From: CAZPZR01 sp964591105
Lineage (GTDB): Bacteria; Bacillota; Clostridia; Lachnospirales; Lachnospiraceae
NCBI GenBank assembly: GCA_964591105.1
Contig: CAZPZR010000049.1
Location: 1-13,521 of the forward strand
Length of the DNA: 13,521 nucleotides
Reading direction: 5' to 3'
The notes beneath the pieces were generated by a model. It had not been told where the DNA came from. It worked only from the letters and a program-made list of their open reading frames with translations, and did not search any database. Both the position numbers and the translations under genes were made by a program. Of the stretch, positions 1 through 7,560 are shown in pieces; the first letter of the stretch is position 1; each line of letters starts with the position of its first letter.

Positions 1-32
1 ATTTATTATAGAAACAAAGTTTCCTATAAAAC

Positions 33-77
33 AAAAAAACTCCGATTTTTCCTAAATGATCATCAGAAAAATCAGAG
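33..77 (-). terminator. Intrinsic terminator of the T-box leader
   Basis: On the minus strand CTCTGATTTTTC and GAAAAATCGGAG (one G-U type mismatch) form a 12-bp stem around a 14-nt loop, followed at once by seven T. It lies just after the T-box core, as expected for the terminator that competes with the antiterminator. Confidence 0.85.
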
Positions 78-380
78 AAGGCGGGACTCCCGCGTTACCA
101 CTTCTATTCACTTCCACCTCGCGATGGGAAGCCTCATCAGGTGCTGTATAACACCTTCCGCTGTAACGGGCGGACCCATTGTGAACTTACATGCTGTCCT
201 CGAGCTTTCACTCGCTTACATCCTGCTCATCCACACCACTCAGAAGCCATCTTCCGTTATTCTCCATCCATCCCTCTCAGCTTCATCTCCCTTGATTCGT
301 AAATATGGGAGACTTGGGAATTCTCTGTAGAACTTCAAATTACGTACTCTCTTCGTCATTGTGTTTCTCACTTTATCGAC
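33..380 (-). promoter_or_regulatory. T-box riboswitch leader, read leftward off the window
   Basis: Read on the minus strand, this stretch carries a T-box antiterminator core, GTGGTAACGCG (complement of 91-101), close to the consensus GGTGGTACCGCG. It is followed by GGGAGTCCCGCC and then an intrinsic terminator. A further hairpin block (CCGCCCGTTACAGCGG, about 157-172) and an upstream stem-loop with AGAG-type motifs (about 255-350) fit the stem III and stem I regions of T-box leaders. T-boxes sense uncharged tRNA and control aminoacyl-tRNA synthetase or amino-acid genes by antitermination. The UGGU bulge would pair with a tRNA whose discriminator base is A. I could not assign the specifier codon with confidence. 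The regulated gene must begin left of position 1. Short open frames here on both strands have no ribosome binding site and are not genes. Confidence 0.85.
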
Positions 381-386
381 TGTAAA

Positions 387-416
387 ATCGTAGCATAGGA
401 ACGCGTAGATTGTCAA
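387..416 (-). promoter_or_regulatory. Sigma-A type promoter of the T-box transcript
   Basis: On the minus strand a perfect -35 TTGACA (411-416) is followed after 18 nt by TACGAT (387-392), which has an extended TG element just before it. The transcript would start near 380, which places the whole T-box leader in the RNA. Confidence 0.65.
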
Positions 417-501
417 GGCTGAACGACATTTCTTTGTAAGACAAAACGGTATTTTCTTTCCCTGTTTTTCATATGATATATCAAAAACGCAAGGACATTT
501 T

Positions 502-2253
502 ATGCTTACCAAATCACGCAAACGTTCCGCACTTCTCGTGCTTTCGCTTCTTGCAGCTCTTTTTCTTACGCTTTTGATTTTGAATCGCACAGATCGCGGT
601 GAAAATCTGCGTTTTGAAACGTATACGCAGCAACTGTTCTGCGAAGAAGTTTCTAGCAATACCATCACCTTACACTATACGCTCAAAAATCCTACTGCAT
701 ACGGCATCACTGACCCGCCTATCAGCATGGGAACGATTTCTACCGATTCAATTTCCATTGCTGCTGCCGCTGAAAATGCTTTGTCTTGTCTTCGTCAATT
801 TCAGCGCTCCAAATTGACGGATGAAAATCAGCTGACATATGACGTTTTGGAAAATACTTTCACTTCTTACATTGCACAAGCTCCCTATACTCTTTACGAG
901 GAACCGCTTGCTCCTTTGACCGGTACACAAGCACAGCTTCCCCTTGTGCTGTCCGAGTACCAATTTTACACAACGAAGGACATTGATACTTACTTGGAAC
1001 TTCTGACCAAAATGCCAGAATATTTTCGAGCGCTTCTTGACTTTGAAGTGGAAAAATCCAGACAAGGTCTTTTCATGTCAGCTGAATCTGCCGACCAGAT
1101 TATCGAGGAATGTGAGACTTTTCTTTCTCTCGGCGAAGATAATTATCTCTACGCAACTTTTCAGGATCGTATTTCCGAACTAAACCTTTCGAAATCGCAG
1201 CGTTCTTCTTATATAGAAGCAAATGCCTCCTACATCGAGACTTATGTTTTTCCTTCTTATCTTCTATTGAAGGAGGGCTTGGAAAATCTCCGAACGACGG
1301 GCACAAATCCTTACGGGCTCTGCTATCTTCCCCGTGGGAAGGAGTATTATGAACTTCTTGTTGCGTCCGAGACCGGCTCATATCGTAGCATTGACGAATT
1401 AAAATCGCTGGCAAACTCGCAGATTATGCAAGATTTGCGTGACATGCAGGAAGTTTTAGTCAATATTCCGGAGGAAATCTCCCCAGAGTCTGATATTTTC
1501 AGTTCTCAGGGAACTTATTTTGATGATTCAAACCCTCTATCTCTCTTGACGGATTTGCACTCCGAAATTGCCAAGCAATTTCCTGCACCTCCGGATGTTG
1601 ATATTCAGATTAAATATGTCACCAAGTCCATGGAAGACTACTTGAGTCCGGCTTTTTACATGATCCCTGCAATTGACAATTCCAAGGAAAATGTCATCTA
1701 TATCAATTCCGGGCACATTCATGATGATTTGTCCCTTTTCACCACACTTGCGCACGAGGGATATCCCGGTCATCTCTACCAAACAACATATTTTGAGAGT
1801 CTGAACCCTGACCCTATCCGAAGTATCATGGATTGCGGCGGCTACACCGAGGGTTGGGCTACTTATTGCGAGATGCTGAGCTACTATTTTGCGCCAATTC
1901 CAAAGGAAAATGCCATCCTTTTCCAGAAAAATGCTTCTGTGATGCTGGGCCTCTATGCCCTCGCGGATATTGGGATTCATTATGATGGCTGGACCCTTGC
2001 CGAGACTCAGGATTTCTTCAGTGAATATGGGCTTGATGATTCTGACACTGTTCAGCAAATCTATGCCCTCATCGTTGGGGATCCAGGAAATTATCTGAAA
2101 TATTATATCGGATATGTGGAATTCCTTGAGCTTAAGAAGGTGGCAATTGAAAAATGGGGAGAAGACTTCACCCAGCAGCGTTTTCACCAGAAAGTGCTGG
2201 ATGCGGGCTCCGTTCCATTTGGAATTTTGCGAAAATGGGTGCTGGCTGACTAG
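502..2253 (+). CDS. Membrane-anchored DUF885 (PF05960) metallopeptidase-like protein
   Basis: This 583-residue protein belongs to the DUF885 family, whose members look like zinc metallopeptidases; the substrate is not known. The catalytic-type motif HEGYPGH is at residues 418-424. A second motif with Glu450 (GGYTEGWATY) follows about 30 residues later, giving the usual His/His/Glu set of a gluzincin-like site. Residues 9-28 form one hydrophobic segment behind a basic start (KSRKR), so the bulk probably lies outside the membrane. No lipobox Cys is visible, so it is more likely a signal anchor than a lipoprotein. The ATG at 502 has AAGGA at 491-495, 6 nt upstream. A possible -10 (TATGAT, 472-477) lacks a good -35. 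The gene stands alone, convergent with the permease to its right. The family call is firm; the function is not established. Confidence 0.88.
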   Translation: MLTKSRKRSALLVLSLLAALFLTLLILNRTDRGENLRFETYTQQLFCEEVSSNTITLHYTLKNPTAYGITDPPISMGTISTDSISIAAAAENALSCLRQFQRSKLTDENQLTYDVLENTFTSYIAQAPYTLYEEPLAPLTGTQAQLPLVLSEYQFYTTKDIDTYLELLTKMPEYFRALLDFEVEKSRQGLFMSAESADQIIEECETFLSLGEDNYLYATFQDRISELNLSKSQRSSYIEANASYIETYVFPSYLLLKEGLENLRTTGTNPYGLCYLPRGKEYYELLVASETGSYRSIDELKSLANSQIMQDLRDMQEVLVNIPEEISPESDIFSSQGTYFDDSNPLSLLTDLHSEIAKQFPAPPDVDIQIKYVTKSMEDYLSPAFYMIPAIDNSKENVIYINSGHIHDDLSLFTTLAHEGYPGHLYQTTYFESLNPDPIRSIMDCGGYTEGWATYCEMLSYYFAPIPKENAILFQKNASVMLGLYALADIGIHYDGWTLAETQDFFSEYGLDDSDTVQQIYALIVGDPGNYLKYYIGYVEFLELKKVAIEKWGEDFTQQRFHQKVLDAGSVPFGILRKWVLAD

Positions 2254-2260
2254 CCAGCAC
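2239..2260 (+). other. Hairpin across the DUF885 stop codon
   Basis: GTGCTGGCT and AGCCAGCAC form a perfect 9-bp stem with a 4-nt loop, and the stop codon TAG (2251-2253) falls within it. No T-run follows, so it is not a textbook intrinsic terminator. It may still protect the 3' end or aid termination. Confidence 0.5.
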
Positions 2261-2320
2261 TGGCTTGTGCTTGCTGGGGGATTATGTTGAATTTCTTGGT
2301 TCCTTGCTTCTTCCCCTTCC

Positions 2321-2350
2321 CATACAAAAGGCGCGGCCTACAGCCGCGCC
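2321..2350 (-). terminator. Intrinsic terminator of the AEC permease gene
   Basis: On the minus strand GGCGCGGC and GCCGCGCC form a perfect 8-bp GC stem with a 5-nt loop that contains the TAG stop codon of the permease. TTTT then TG follow directly. This is a compact terminator overlapping the end of the gene. Confidence 0.85.
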
Positions 2351-3249
2351 AATACTGGAATTGTTATAATCGAAAGTAACGTAGATACAAAGATCGTCTG
2401 AGACGCCAATCTGGAGTCTCCTCCATATTTATCCGCAAGAATTGCTGTTGTGCTCGCCATTGGCATCCCTGTCAGCAACACCATAACACTCGTGAGTACA
2501 TGATCCACCTGTAGCAATCTCAGCACACCAAACACCAGCAGTGGATACACCACCAGGCGAATGATGCAATAGTACAGCACCTGCAAGTCAAACAATTGTT
2601 TCAACTTCGATTCGGACAGCATTCCGCCAATCGCCAACATCGATATCGGAACCATACATTTGCTAAGGTAACTTAAAGTGTTATCTACACACGCTGGAAG
2701 TTTCCACCCTGTAATCATCAGAAAAAGTCCAATCCCCATGGACAAGATACATGGATGCTTCGCCACTTTTTTGTAAGCTTCCTTTTTATCCACATCCGTG
2801 AACAATGCAAGTCCAGATGTCCACATGGTAATCCGCACTGGAATTTGGGAAAATGAAGTGTAGAGCACACCCACACTACCGTGAATCACATCAATCAGTG
2901 GAATTCCTATAAAGCTTGAATTTGACACAATCAAGCCGTATTCGAACACAGTCTTTCGCTCTTTCGGTATCCAGCTGAAAACATATTTTCCCACAAAAAT
3001 ACTCGCCAACTGTATCACAACCGAAATGAGAACTGCGTACCCGCAGTTCTTGATAAATTCCGGTGAAGTTTGAATTCCACTTATAAAGGATTCGATAATA
3101 TTACAAGGCAAAATTACATTTACTGTAAGATCCGACAACGTCTTTTGCCCTTTTTCTGATATGATTCCTTTTCGTTTTAACACAATTCCCGTTAAAATTA
3201 ACAGAAATAATGTAAATTGTAAATTGAGCATTTGCTCAAAAAAACTCAT
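2338..3249 (-). CDS. AEC-family permease (auxin efflux carrier / malate permease type)
   Basis: This 303-residue, highly hydrophobic protein has the layout of the AEC family (PF03547, about 300 residues, about 10 membrane helices). The N-terminus reads FLLILTGIVLKRKGIIS followed by an LSDLTVNVILPC segment, typical of the family. The C-terminal TGMPMASTTAILADKYGG stretch is the conserved signature near the last helices. Bacterial members move organic acids such as malate or lactate, or amino acids; the substrate here cannot be read from sequence. The start ATG (3247-3249) has AAAGG about 12 nt upstream, a moderate site. A weak promoter may lie upstream (TTGATC, 16 nt, TATAGA on the minus strand, within 3277-3304). 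The gene begins 1 nt after the stop of a decayed symporter fragment and ends in its own terminator. Confidence 0.9.
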   Translation of the reverse strand: MSFFEQMLNLQFTLFLLILTGIVLKRKGIISEKGQKTLSDLTVNVILPCNIIESFISGIQTSPEFIKNCGYAVLISVVIQLASIFVGKYVFSWIPKERKTVFEYGLIVSNSSFIGIPLIDVIHGSVGVLYTSFSQIPVRITMWTSGLALFTDVDKKEAYKKVAKHPCILSMGIGLFLMITGWKLPACVDNTLSYLSKCMVPISMLAIGGMLSESKLKQLFDLQVLYYCIIRLVVYPLLVFGVLRLLQVDHVLTSVMVLLTGMPMASTTAILADKYGGDSRLASQTIFVSTLLSIITIPVLARL

Positions 3250-3250
3250 A

Positions 3251-3397
3251 CTAAATTTCTACCTTTCTTCTCACATCTATACGTGTTCTTTCATCGCGAT
3301 CAAAGAAATTCTGTGTCTCTTTGATAACATCCTTACAAAATCCAAGGAGTTCAATCAGATTTGGAATAAGCATCCATGCATTGGTAATATCTAAAAG
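3251..3397 (-). pseudogene. C-terminal remnant of an AGCS-type alanine/glycine:sodium symporter
   Basis: A 48-codon open stretch on the minus strand ends with TAG 1 nt before the permease start. Its sequence runs LLDITNAWMLIPNLIELLGF and then CKDVIKETQNFFDRDERTR. This resembles the C-terminal end of AGCS symporters, which usually read roughly (D/N)..N.LMAIPNLI.LL..S..V.KET...F. Those proteins have about 450 or more residues, so only the last tenth remains. The rest of the gene is missing: the frame runs into the palindrome at 3400-3440 and reaches TAA just beyond it. An ATG inside the palindrome could open a 58-codon frame, but this is probably chance. It is most likely a deletion remnant; a small membrane peptide is the alternative. 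The family match is from memory, not a search. Confidence 0.55.
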
Positions 3398-3399
3398 AA

Positions 3400-3440
3400 G
3401 GGGACATAACAAACGTGTCTGACACATTTATTAAATCCCC
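3400..3440 (-). terminator. 41-bp palindrome; terminator of the pxp operon, possibly REP-like
   Basis: Two 20-nt arms form a stem with four imperfect positions, three of them G-U when read on the minus strand, around a single central base (GTGTC-A-GACAC at the tip, GGGGA/TCCCC at the base). On the minus strand it lies 42 nt after the symporter stop and is followed by TTCTTTT, so it can serve as the operon's terminator. The length and the GGGGAC...GTCCCC ends also resemble dispersed palindromic repeats in some Firmicutes (inference). Confidence 0.7.
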
Positions 3441-3482
3441 AACTTTATTCCTTCAAATTTTGCGTTTTATTACCTTAGCTTA

Positions 3483-4826
3483 TTAGCTATTGTAAACATC
3501 TTTATCCAGTTCACCTTCTTTGTGGTTTACGATTACGTTTACAGCTGCGTCACCGATAACGTTCAATGGAAGAAGAGCCATTTCTACTGGACGGTTGATT
3601 GCTACTACTAATGCGTAACCAATGAGACAAGCTTCTGTTGTCCATCCCATACCAGAGAGAACTGTGAAGATCATTGTTGTTCCTGCGATTGGAATTGCAG
3701 GTGTTCCCATTGCTGCACAGATAGATAAGAATGCCATTACTACCATATTTGCAGGTGTTACATCAATACCAGCACTTGTTGCGATAAATGTTACTGCGAA
3801 CATATGCATAACTGTTGTTCCGTTCATGTTAATTGTCATACCTGTTGGAAGCACAAAACTTGTAATTTCTTCGTTACATCCAAGTTCGTTGTTACATGTA
3901 TTTACGTTCAATGGTAAGCATGCTGCAGAAGAATTTGCTGCAAATCCGAGCATACCAACTTTTGCCATTTTCTTCAAGAATTTCATTGGACTCTGTTTTG
4001 TTGTGATCCAAATTCCAAGTGGATAGATTGTTACTACTAATACAAACAGTGTCAGCATTGCAGATACAACATAAGCTGCTGCAGGAGCAAGGTATTCTAC
4101 TCCATAGATTGCAAATGTTCTGGAAATTAAGCAGAAGATTGCAACTGGTCCGATTTTATTCAAAAGGAATGATAACCACATCTGGATGATTTCATTTGCA
4201 CTTTCAAACACTTTTTTCAATGGTTCTGCTTTTTCACCTAACTGGTTCATGCAAAGGCCAATGATGATAGCAACTACTACTACTGCAAGGATACTGTTGT
4301 TTGTGCTAAATGCAGCTGTAATGTTAGATGGCACTGCATTGATGATAACTGCTAATGGGTTGAATGCTTCAATTGTGGAAGCTTCTGCGATACCTTCACT
4401 TGGAAGCGTAACGTTGAAAAGTCCCATTCCTTTAACTACGTATGCAACTGCACACCCAAGTGCTGCACCTACAATGTAGAATCCAAGGAATCCAGCGATT
4501 GTACGTCCTGCAATACGTCCAAGTTTTGTAGAGTTGGAAATACTACACATTGCAAGGCTCAAGGACACAAGTACCAATGGTACGATTGCAAGCTGAAGAC
4601 CTCTCATGAAAATCTGTCCACCCATATAGAAAAGACCGATTCCTGTTGCTTCTGCCGTAATATCTACAAAGAAAATTTTGTTAATAAGATCCCATGTTGC
4701 TTCATTTCCGTTTGCAACAAGATTCTCTCTTAAAAATAAGAATCCGATACCAACTGCGAGACCCGCAAAAAGCGCGATCAACATTTTTTTCACCATTGAC
4801 ATAGGTGCTTTCTTCTCTTTACTCAT
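3483..4826 (-). CDS. DAACS-family (SLC1-like) cation symporter with altered substrate site
   Basis: This 447-residue membrane protein is a sodium/proton-coupled symporter of the dicarboxylate/amino acid:cation family. Family landmarks in order are: the HP1 serine motif, here AANSSAACLP (296-305); the TM7 motif, here NMNGT (333-337) in place of NMDGT; the HP2-like GTPAIPIAGTT stretch; and the TM8 end NVIGD (Asn422 to Asp426). By hand alignment with GltPh, Asn401 and Asp405 are kept. Arg397, which binds the side-chain carboxylate, is Leu418; Asp394, which binds the amino group, is Glu415; Asp390 is Asn411; and Asp312 of NMDGT is Asn335. The cargo is therefore unlikely to be glutamate or aspartate. 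The ATG has CTCCTT (4835-4840), an AAGGAG site 8 nt upstream. It is the last gene of the operon, 24 nt after pxpA, and probably imports the pathway substrate. Confidence 0.92.
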   Translation of the reverse strand: MSKEKKAPMSMVKKMLIALFAGLAVGIGFLFLRENLVANGNEATWDLINKIFFVDITAEATGIGLFYMGGQIFMRGLQLAIVPLVLVSLSLAMCSISNSTKLGRIAGRTIAGFLGFYIVGAALGCAVAYVVKGMGLFNVTLPSEGIAEASTIEAFNPLAVIINAVPSNITAAFSTNNSILAVVVVAIIIGLCMNQLGEKAEPLKKVFESANEIIQMWLSFLLNKIGPVAIFCLISRTFAIYGVEYLAPAAAYVVSAMLTLFVLVVTIYPLGIWITTKQSPMKFLKKMAKVGMLGFAANSSAACLPLNVNTCNNELGCNEEITSFVLPTGMTINMNGTTVMHMFAVTFIATSAGIDVTPANMVVMAFLSICAAMGTPAIPIAGTTMIFTVLSGMGWTTEACLIGYALVVAINRPVEMALLPLNVIGDAAVNVIVNHKEGELDKDVYNS

Positions 4827-4850
4827 CTCAATAACTCCTTCATCGTACGA

Positions 4851-5606
4851 TTATAACGTTTTAATCTGAATACCCTCATTTTCAAAAGCTTTGCGAATCT
4901 TCTGTACGAATGCTAATGCTTTTGGTCCATCACCATGTACACATAATGTGTCACCTTTGATGTCTAATTCTTTTCCTGTGATAGATGTTACTTTTCCTTC
5001 TTTTACCATACGAATACATCTCTGAATTGCAACATCTTCATCTGTGATCATTGAACCTTCCATGCTTCTTGGTACAAGTGAAAGGTCATCCATAAGTGCT
5101 CGGTCTGCAAAGATTTCAGATGCAGTACGAAGCCCTTTACTTTCTGCAATATCTCCGAGAACAGCTCCTGCACAATAGTAGATGATTATATCTTTGTCAA
5201 ATTCCGCTACTGCATCTACAATTGCGTTGGATACCACTTCGTCGTACTGGCTCTGATTTCCCATAGAACCATGTGGGCACATATGATGTAATGTCATTCC
5301 GTATGTTTTTGCAAATGCACTCAATGCTCCTAACTGGTACTTCACATAGTTCTTTACTTCCGCGTAAGAACAATTCATTTTACGTCTTCCAAATCCTAAC
5401 AAATCTGGGTAGCCTGGATGCGCACCTACGACAACTCCACGTTCTTTTGCCATACGTACTACTTTTTCCATAACCATTGGATCACCTGCATGCCATCCGC
5501 AAGCAACGTTTGCTGCTGTTACATATTTGATGATCTCTTCGTCATTTCCAAGCTTATATGCACCAAAGCTTTCTCCGATATCGCTGTTTAAATCGATACT
5601 ATACAT
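4851..5606 (-). CDS. pxpA: PxpA-like LamB/YcsF protein (5-oxoprolinase subunit A family)
   Basis: This 251-residue protein has the normal length and fold signature of the LamB/YcsF family. With PxpB and PxpC, that family forms the bacterial ATP-dependent 5-oxoprolinase, converting 5-oxoproline to glutamate. The start DLNSDIGESFGAYKLGND (5-22) is diagnostic, as are ACGWHAGDP (35-43, His39) and GAHPGYPDL (61-69, His63). Several usually constant motifs differ. The family's KPHGALYN is here CPHGSMGN (110-117), with Lys to Cys and Tyr to Gly. ADRAY is ADRAL (167-171), and HGDTP is HGDGP (224-228). A different lactam-like substrate is plausible. AAAGGAGG lies 8 nt upstream of the ATG. The gene follows hprA by 22 nt and precedes the symporter by 24 nt. 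It is unusual in being separated from pxpBC by another gene. Confidence 0.9.
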   Translation of the reverse strand: MYSIDLNSDIGESFGAYKLGNDEEIIKYVTAANVACGWHAGDPMVMEKVVRMAKERGVVVGAHPGYPDLLGFGRRKMNCSYAEVKNYVKYQLGALSAFAKTYGMTLHHMCPHGSMGNQSQYDEVVSNAIVDAVAEFDKDIIIYYCAGAVLGDIAESKGLRTASEIFADRALMDDLSLVPRSMEGSMITDEDVAIQRCIRMVKEGKVTSITGKELDIKGDTLCVHGDGPKALAFVQKIRKAFENEGIQIKTL

Positions 5607-5628
5607 TGATGTTTCCTCCTTTCTTGTC

Positions 5629-6588
5629 TTATTTATTTACTACGTTTTGAGGTTTTCCTCCTACGTAACATTTCAAATTATCTACCGCAATGTCCATAAG
5701 TCTCTGTCTGGATTCCTTTGGAGCCCATGCAATATGTGGTGTGATGATACAGTTCTTTGCGTCAAGCAGTGGGTTATCCATCTGGATTGGCTCTGTAGAT
5801 ACTACGTCAACTGCTGCCCCTGCAACTTTTCCGCTGTTCAATGCATCTCTCAAATCTTCTTCTACGATCAATGGGCCTCTGGAATCATTGATGATCATAA
5901 CGCCGTCCTTCATTTTTTTAATATTTTCTTTGTTGATGATTCCCTGTGTAGATGGGAATAATGGGCAATGAAGTGAAATTACGTCAGACTCTGCAAATAA
6001 AGTATCAAGGTCTGCATATTTGCATGTTTCTGTCTCTAATTCTGGTTTCTGATATGCGTCATATGCTAAAACTTTCATGCCAAGTGCCTGTGCAATTTTC
6101 CCTGTATCCTGTCCGATTCTTCCGAATCCAATGATACCCATTGTCTTTCCTGCAAGTTCCACCAATGGATAATTCCAGAAGCACCAGTCTGGGTTGCTGC
6201 TCCAATCACCAGCTTTAACTGCCTGAGAATGTTCTCCAACATGGTGGCAAAGTTCTAAGAGTAATGCAATTGCAAACTGTGATACTGCAGCTGTTCCGTA
6301 AGTTGGAATATTCGATACTGGAATTCCTTTTTCTTTTGCAGCTTCAATGTCTACGACGTTGTATCCTGTTGCAAGAACTCCGATAAATTTTACACTTGGA
6401 CAAGCATCTAATATTTCGCGAGTAATTGGTGTTTTGTTCGTATACACAACTTCTGCGTCTCCGATTCTTGCTACAATTTCATCTTCTTTTGTACGATCAT
6501 AAACTGTAACATCTCCTAATGCTTCCATTCCTTCCCAACTGATATCTCCTGGGTTTAATGTGTAACCGTCTAATACTACAATCTTCAT
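5629..6588 (-). CDS. hprA: D-2-hydroxyacid dehydrogenase, glycerate dehydrogenase / hydroxypyruvate reductase type
   Basis: This is a 319-residue NAD-dependent dehydrogenase of the D-2-hydroxyacid family; the likely reaction is hydroxypyruvate plus NADH to D-glycerate. The Rossmann motif GFGRIG is at 154-159, and Asp177 after the second strand favours NAD over NADP. The catalytic set is visible: Arg237 (NDSRGPL), Glu266 (DVVSTEP) and His285 (TPHIAWAP). The WCFWNYPLVELAGKT segment (135-149) matches the glycerate dehydrogenase (HprA) subgroup, which usually reads FCFW.YPL.ELAGKT. I chose the ATG at 6588 over one six codons upstream because AGGAG (complement of 6597-6601) lies 8 nt before it. 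The gene sits between pxpC (21 nt) and pxpA (22 nt). A glycerate kinase nearby supports glycerate as product. Related enzymes using other 2-oxoacids, for example 2-oxoglutarate, cannot be excluded. Confidence 0.9.
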   Translation of the reverse strand: MKIVVLDGYTLNPGDISWEGMEALGDVTVYDRTKEDEIVARIGDAEVVYTNKTPITREILDACPSVKFIGVLATGYNVVDIEAAKEKGIPVSNIPTYGTAAVSQFAIALLLELCHHVGEHSQAVKAGDWSSNPDWCFWNYPLVELAGKTMGIIGFGRIGQDTGKIAQALGMKVLAYDAYQKPELETETCKYADLDTLFAESDVISLHCPLFPSTQGIINKENIKKMKDGVMIINDSRGPLIVEEDLRDALNSGKVAGAAVDVVSTEPIQMDNPLLDAKNCIITPHIAWAPKESRQRLMDIAVDNLKCYVGGKPQNVVNK

Positions 6589-6609
6589 AATTTCTTCTCC
6601 TAACATTTC

Positions 6610-7560
6610 TTATCTATTCAACATGGTTTCCAGATTGTCCAGCTTCTTTAATTGACGTAAATACAAGTTCTGTGCAAGTTCCACGCCGATTCTTACGAAT
6701 CTTACTTTGTACCCTGGAACACTCTGTGCAATCTTTGGAAGGTCTACTGAGATAACCGTTCCAATCTTGGTGTAACCACCTGTACTTTGTCTGTCTGCCA
6801 GCATGATGATTGGCTGACCGTTGGTTGGTACCTGAATGGAGCCAAATGCAATTCCGTCTGTAATGATGTTTCCATCTCCAAGATGCTTGATTGGTTCTTC
6901 TCTCTGAAGTCTGCATCCCATGCGATCAAATTCATTAGTGATTGTTGCTCCGTACCAGAAGAATCGTTTTAATTCTTCTTCACTGAATTCTGTGTCCTGT
7001 GGACCTGTCAGCACTCGTAAAGTAATTTCTTTCTCTGGAAACTTTTCAGGCTCCAACTTTCTCTTTTCCATATTTGGAAGTTCTGTCTTTGGATTTGTAA
7101 ATCCAATTTCATCGCCTTTTTCCAGTTTTCTCCCTTTCATGCCTCCGAGTTCATTTCTCATCAGCGTTGACTTGCTTCCCATAACAAGTGGAATATCAAG
7201 CCCTCCTGCGAATGCCAGATAGCTTCGGCATCCGGTTCCATTTACAAAGCCAAAGGAAAGTACATCCCCTTCATGCACAAGCACCGCTTCATAAATTGGA
7301 ATTGGCTGTCCATTTACCTTCGGTGTCATGTCTGCTCCTGTAATGGCAATCACATTATCACTTTTAAATTTCAGTGTTGGACCGGAGAATGTTAATTCCA
7401 ACGCTCCTTCACTTCTCATATTTCCTACAAGAATGTTCGCCAGATAAAAAGATTTTGCATCCATCGGTCCTGCCGGCGATACGCCAAACTGCTGATAACC
7501 GAATCTTCCTTCATCCTGAACAGTGGTCTGTATTCCTGGATTTTCAACAATAATTCCCAT
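6610..7560 (-). CDS. pxpC: PxpC-like protein (5-oxoprolinase subunit C / KipA, AHS2 family)
   Basis: This 316-residue protein is the AHS2/KipA partner of the Pxp complex, often annotated as a biotin-dependent carboxyltransferase-like protein. Family motifs in order are: TTVQDEGRFGYQQFGVSPAG (12-31) followed by PMD; GSKST (128-132); FDRMGCRL (211-218); and VPTNGQPIIMLADRQSTGGY (244-263). These look typical, unlike those in PxpA and PxpB. No biotin carboxylase or biotin carrier gene is nearby, so a lactam/amide hydrolase role is more likely than carboxylation. Its ATG directly abuts the TAA stop of pxpB with no gap. Its ribosome site (AAGGTGG) lies inside the end of pxpB, so the two are probably translated in a coupled way and in equal amounts. 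Confidence 0.92.
   Translation of the reverse strand: MGIIVENPGIQTTVQDEGRFGYQQFGVSPAGPMDAKSFYLANILVGNMRSEGALELTFSGPTLKFKSDNVIAITGADMTPKVNGQPIPIYEAVLVHEGDVLSFGFVNGTGCRSYLAFAGGLDIPLVMGSKSTLMRNELGGMKGRKLEKGDEIGFTNPKTELPNMEKRKLEPEKFPEKEITLRVLTGPQDTEFSEEELKRFFWYGATITNEFDRMGCRLQREEPIKHLGDGNIITDGIAFGSIQVPTNGQPIIMLADRQSTGGYTKIGTVISVDLPKIAQSVPGYKVRFVRIGVELAQNLYLRQLKKLDNLETMLNR

Noticed and set aside
240..668. Long open frame on the minus strand over the T-box region and the DUF885 start
   Set aside because: It covers a structured RNA leader and the beginning of a clear gene on the other strand, has no recognisable family and no ribosome site.
1537..2187. 216-codon open frame opposite the DUF885 gene
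   Set aside because: It is a shadow frame antisense to the conserved HEGYPGH/EGWA region, with no family signature of its own.
3299..3325. Perfect 8-bp inverted repeat ATCAAAGA-N11-TCTTTGAT upstream of the AEC permease, as an operator
   Set aside because: It lies inside the symporter relic's former coding sequence and too far from a convincing promoter to call an operator.
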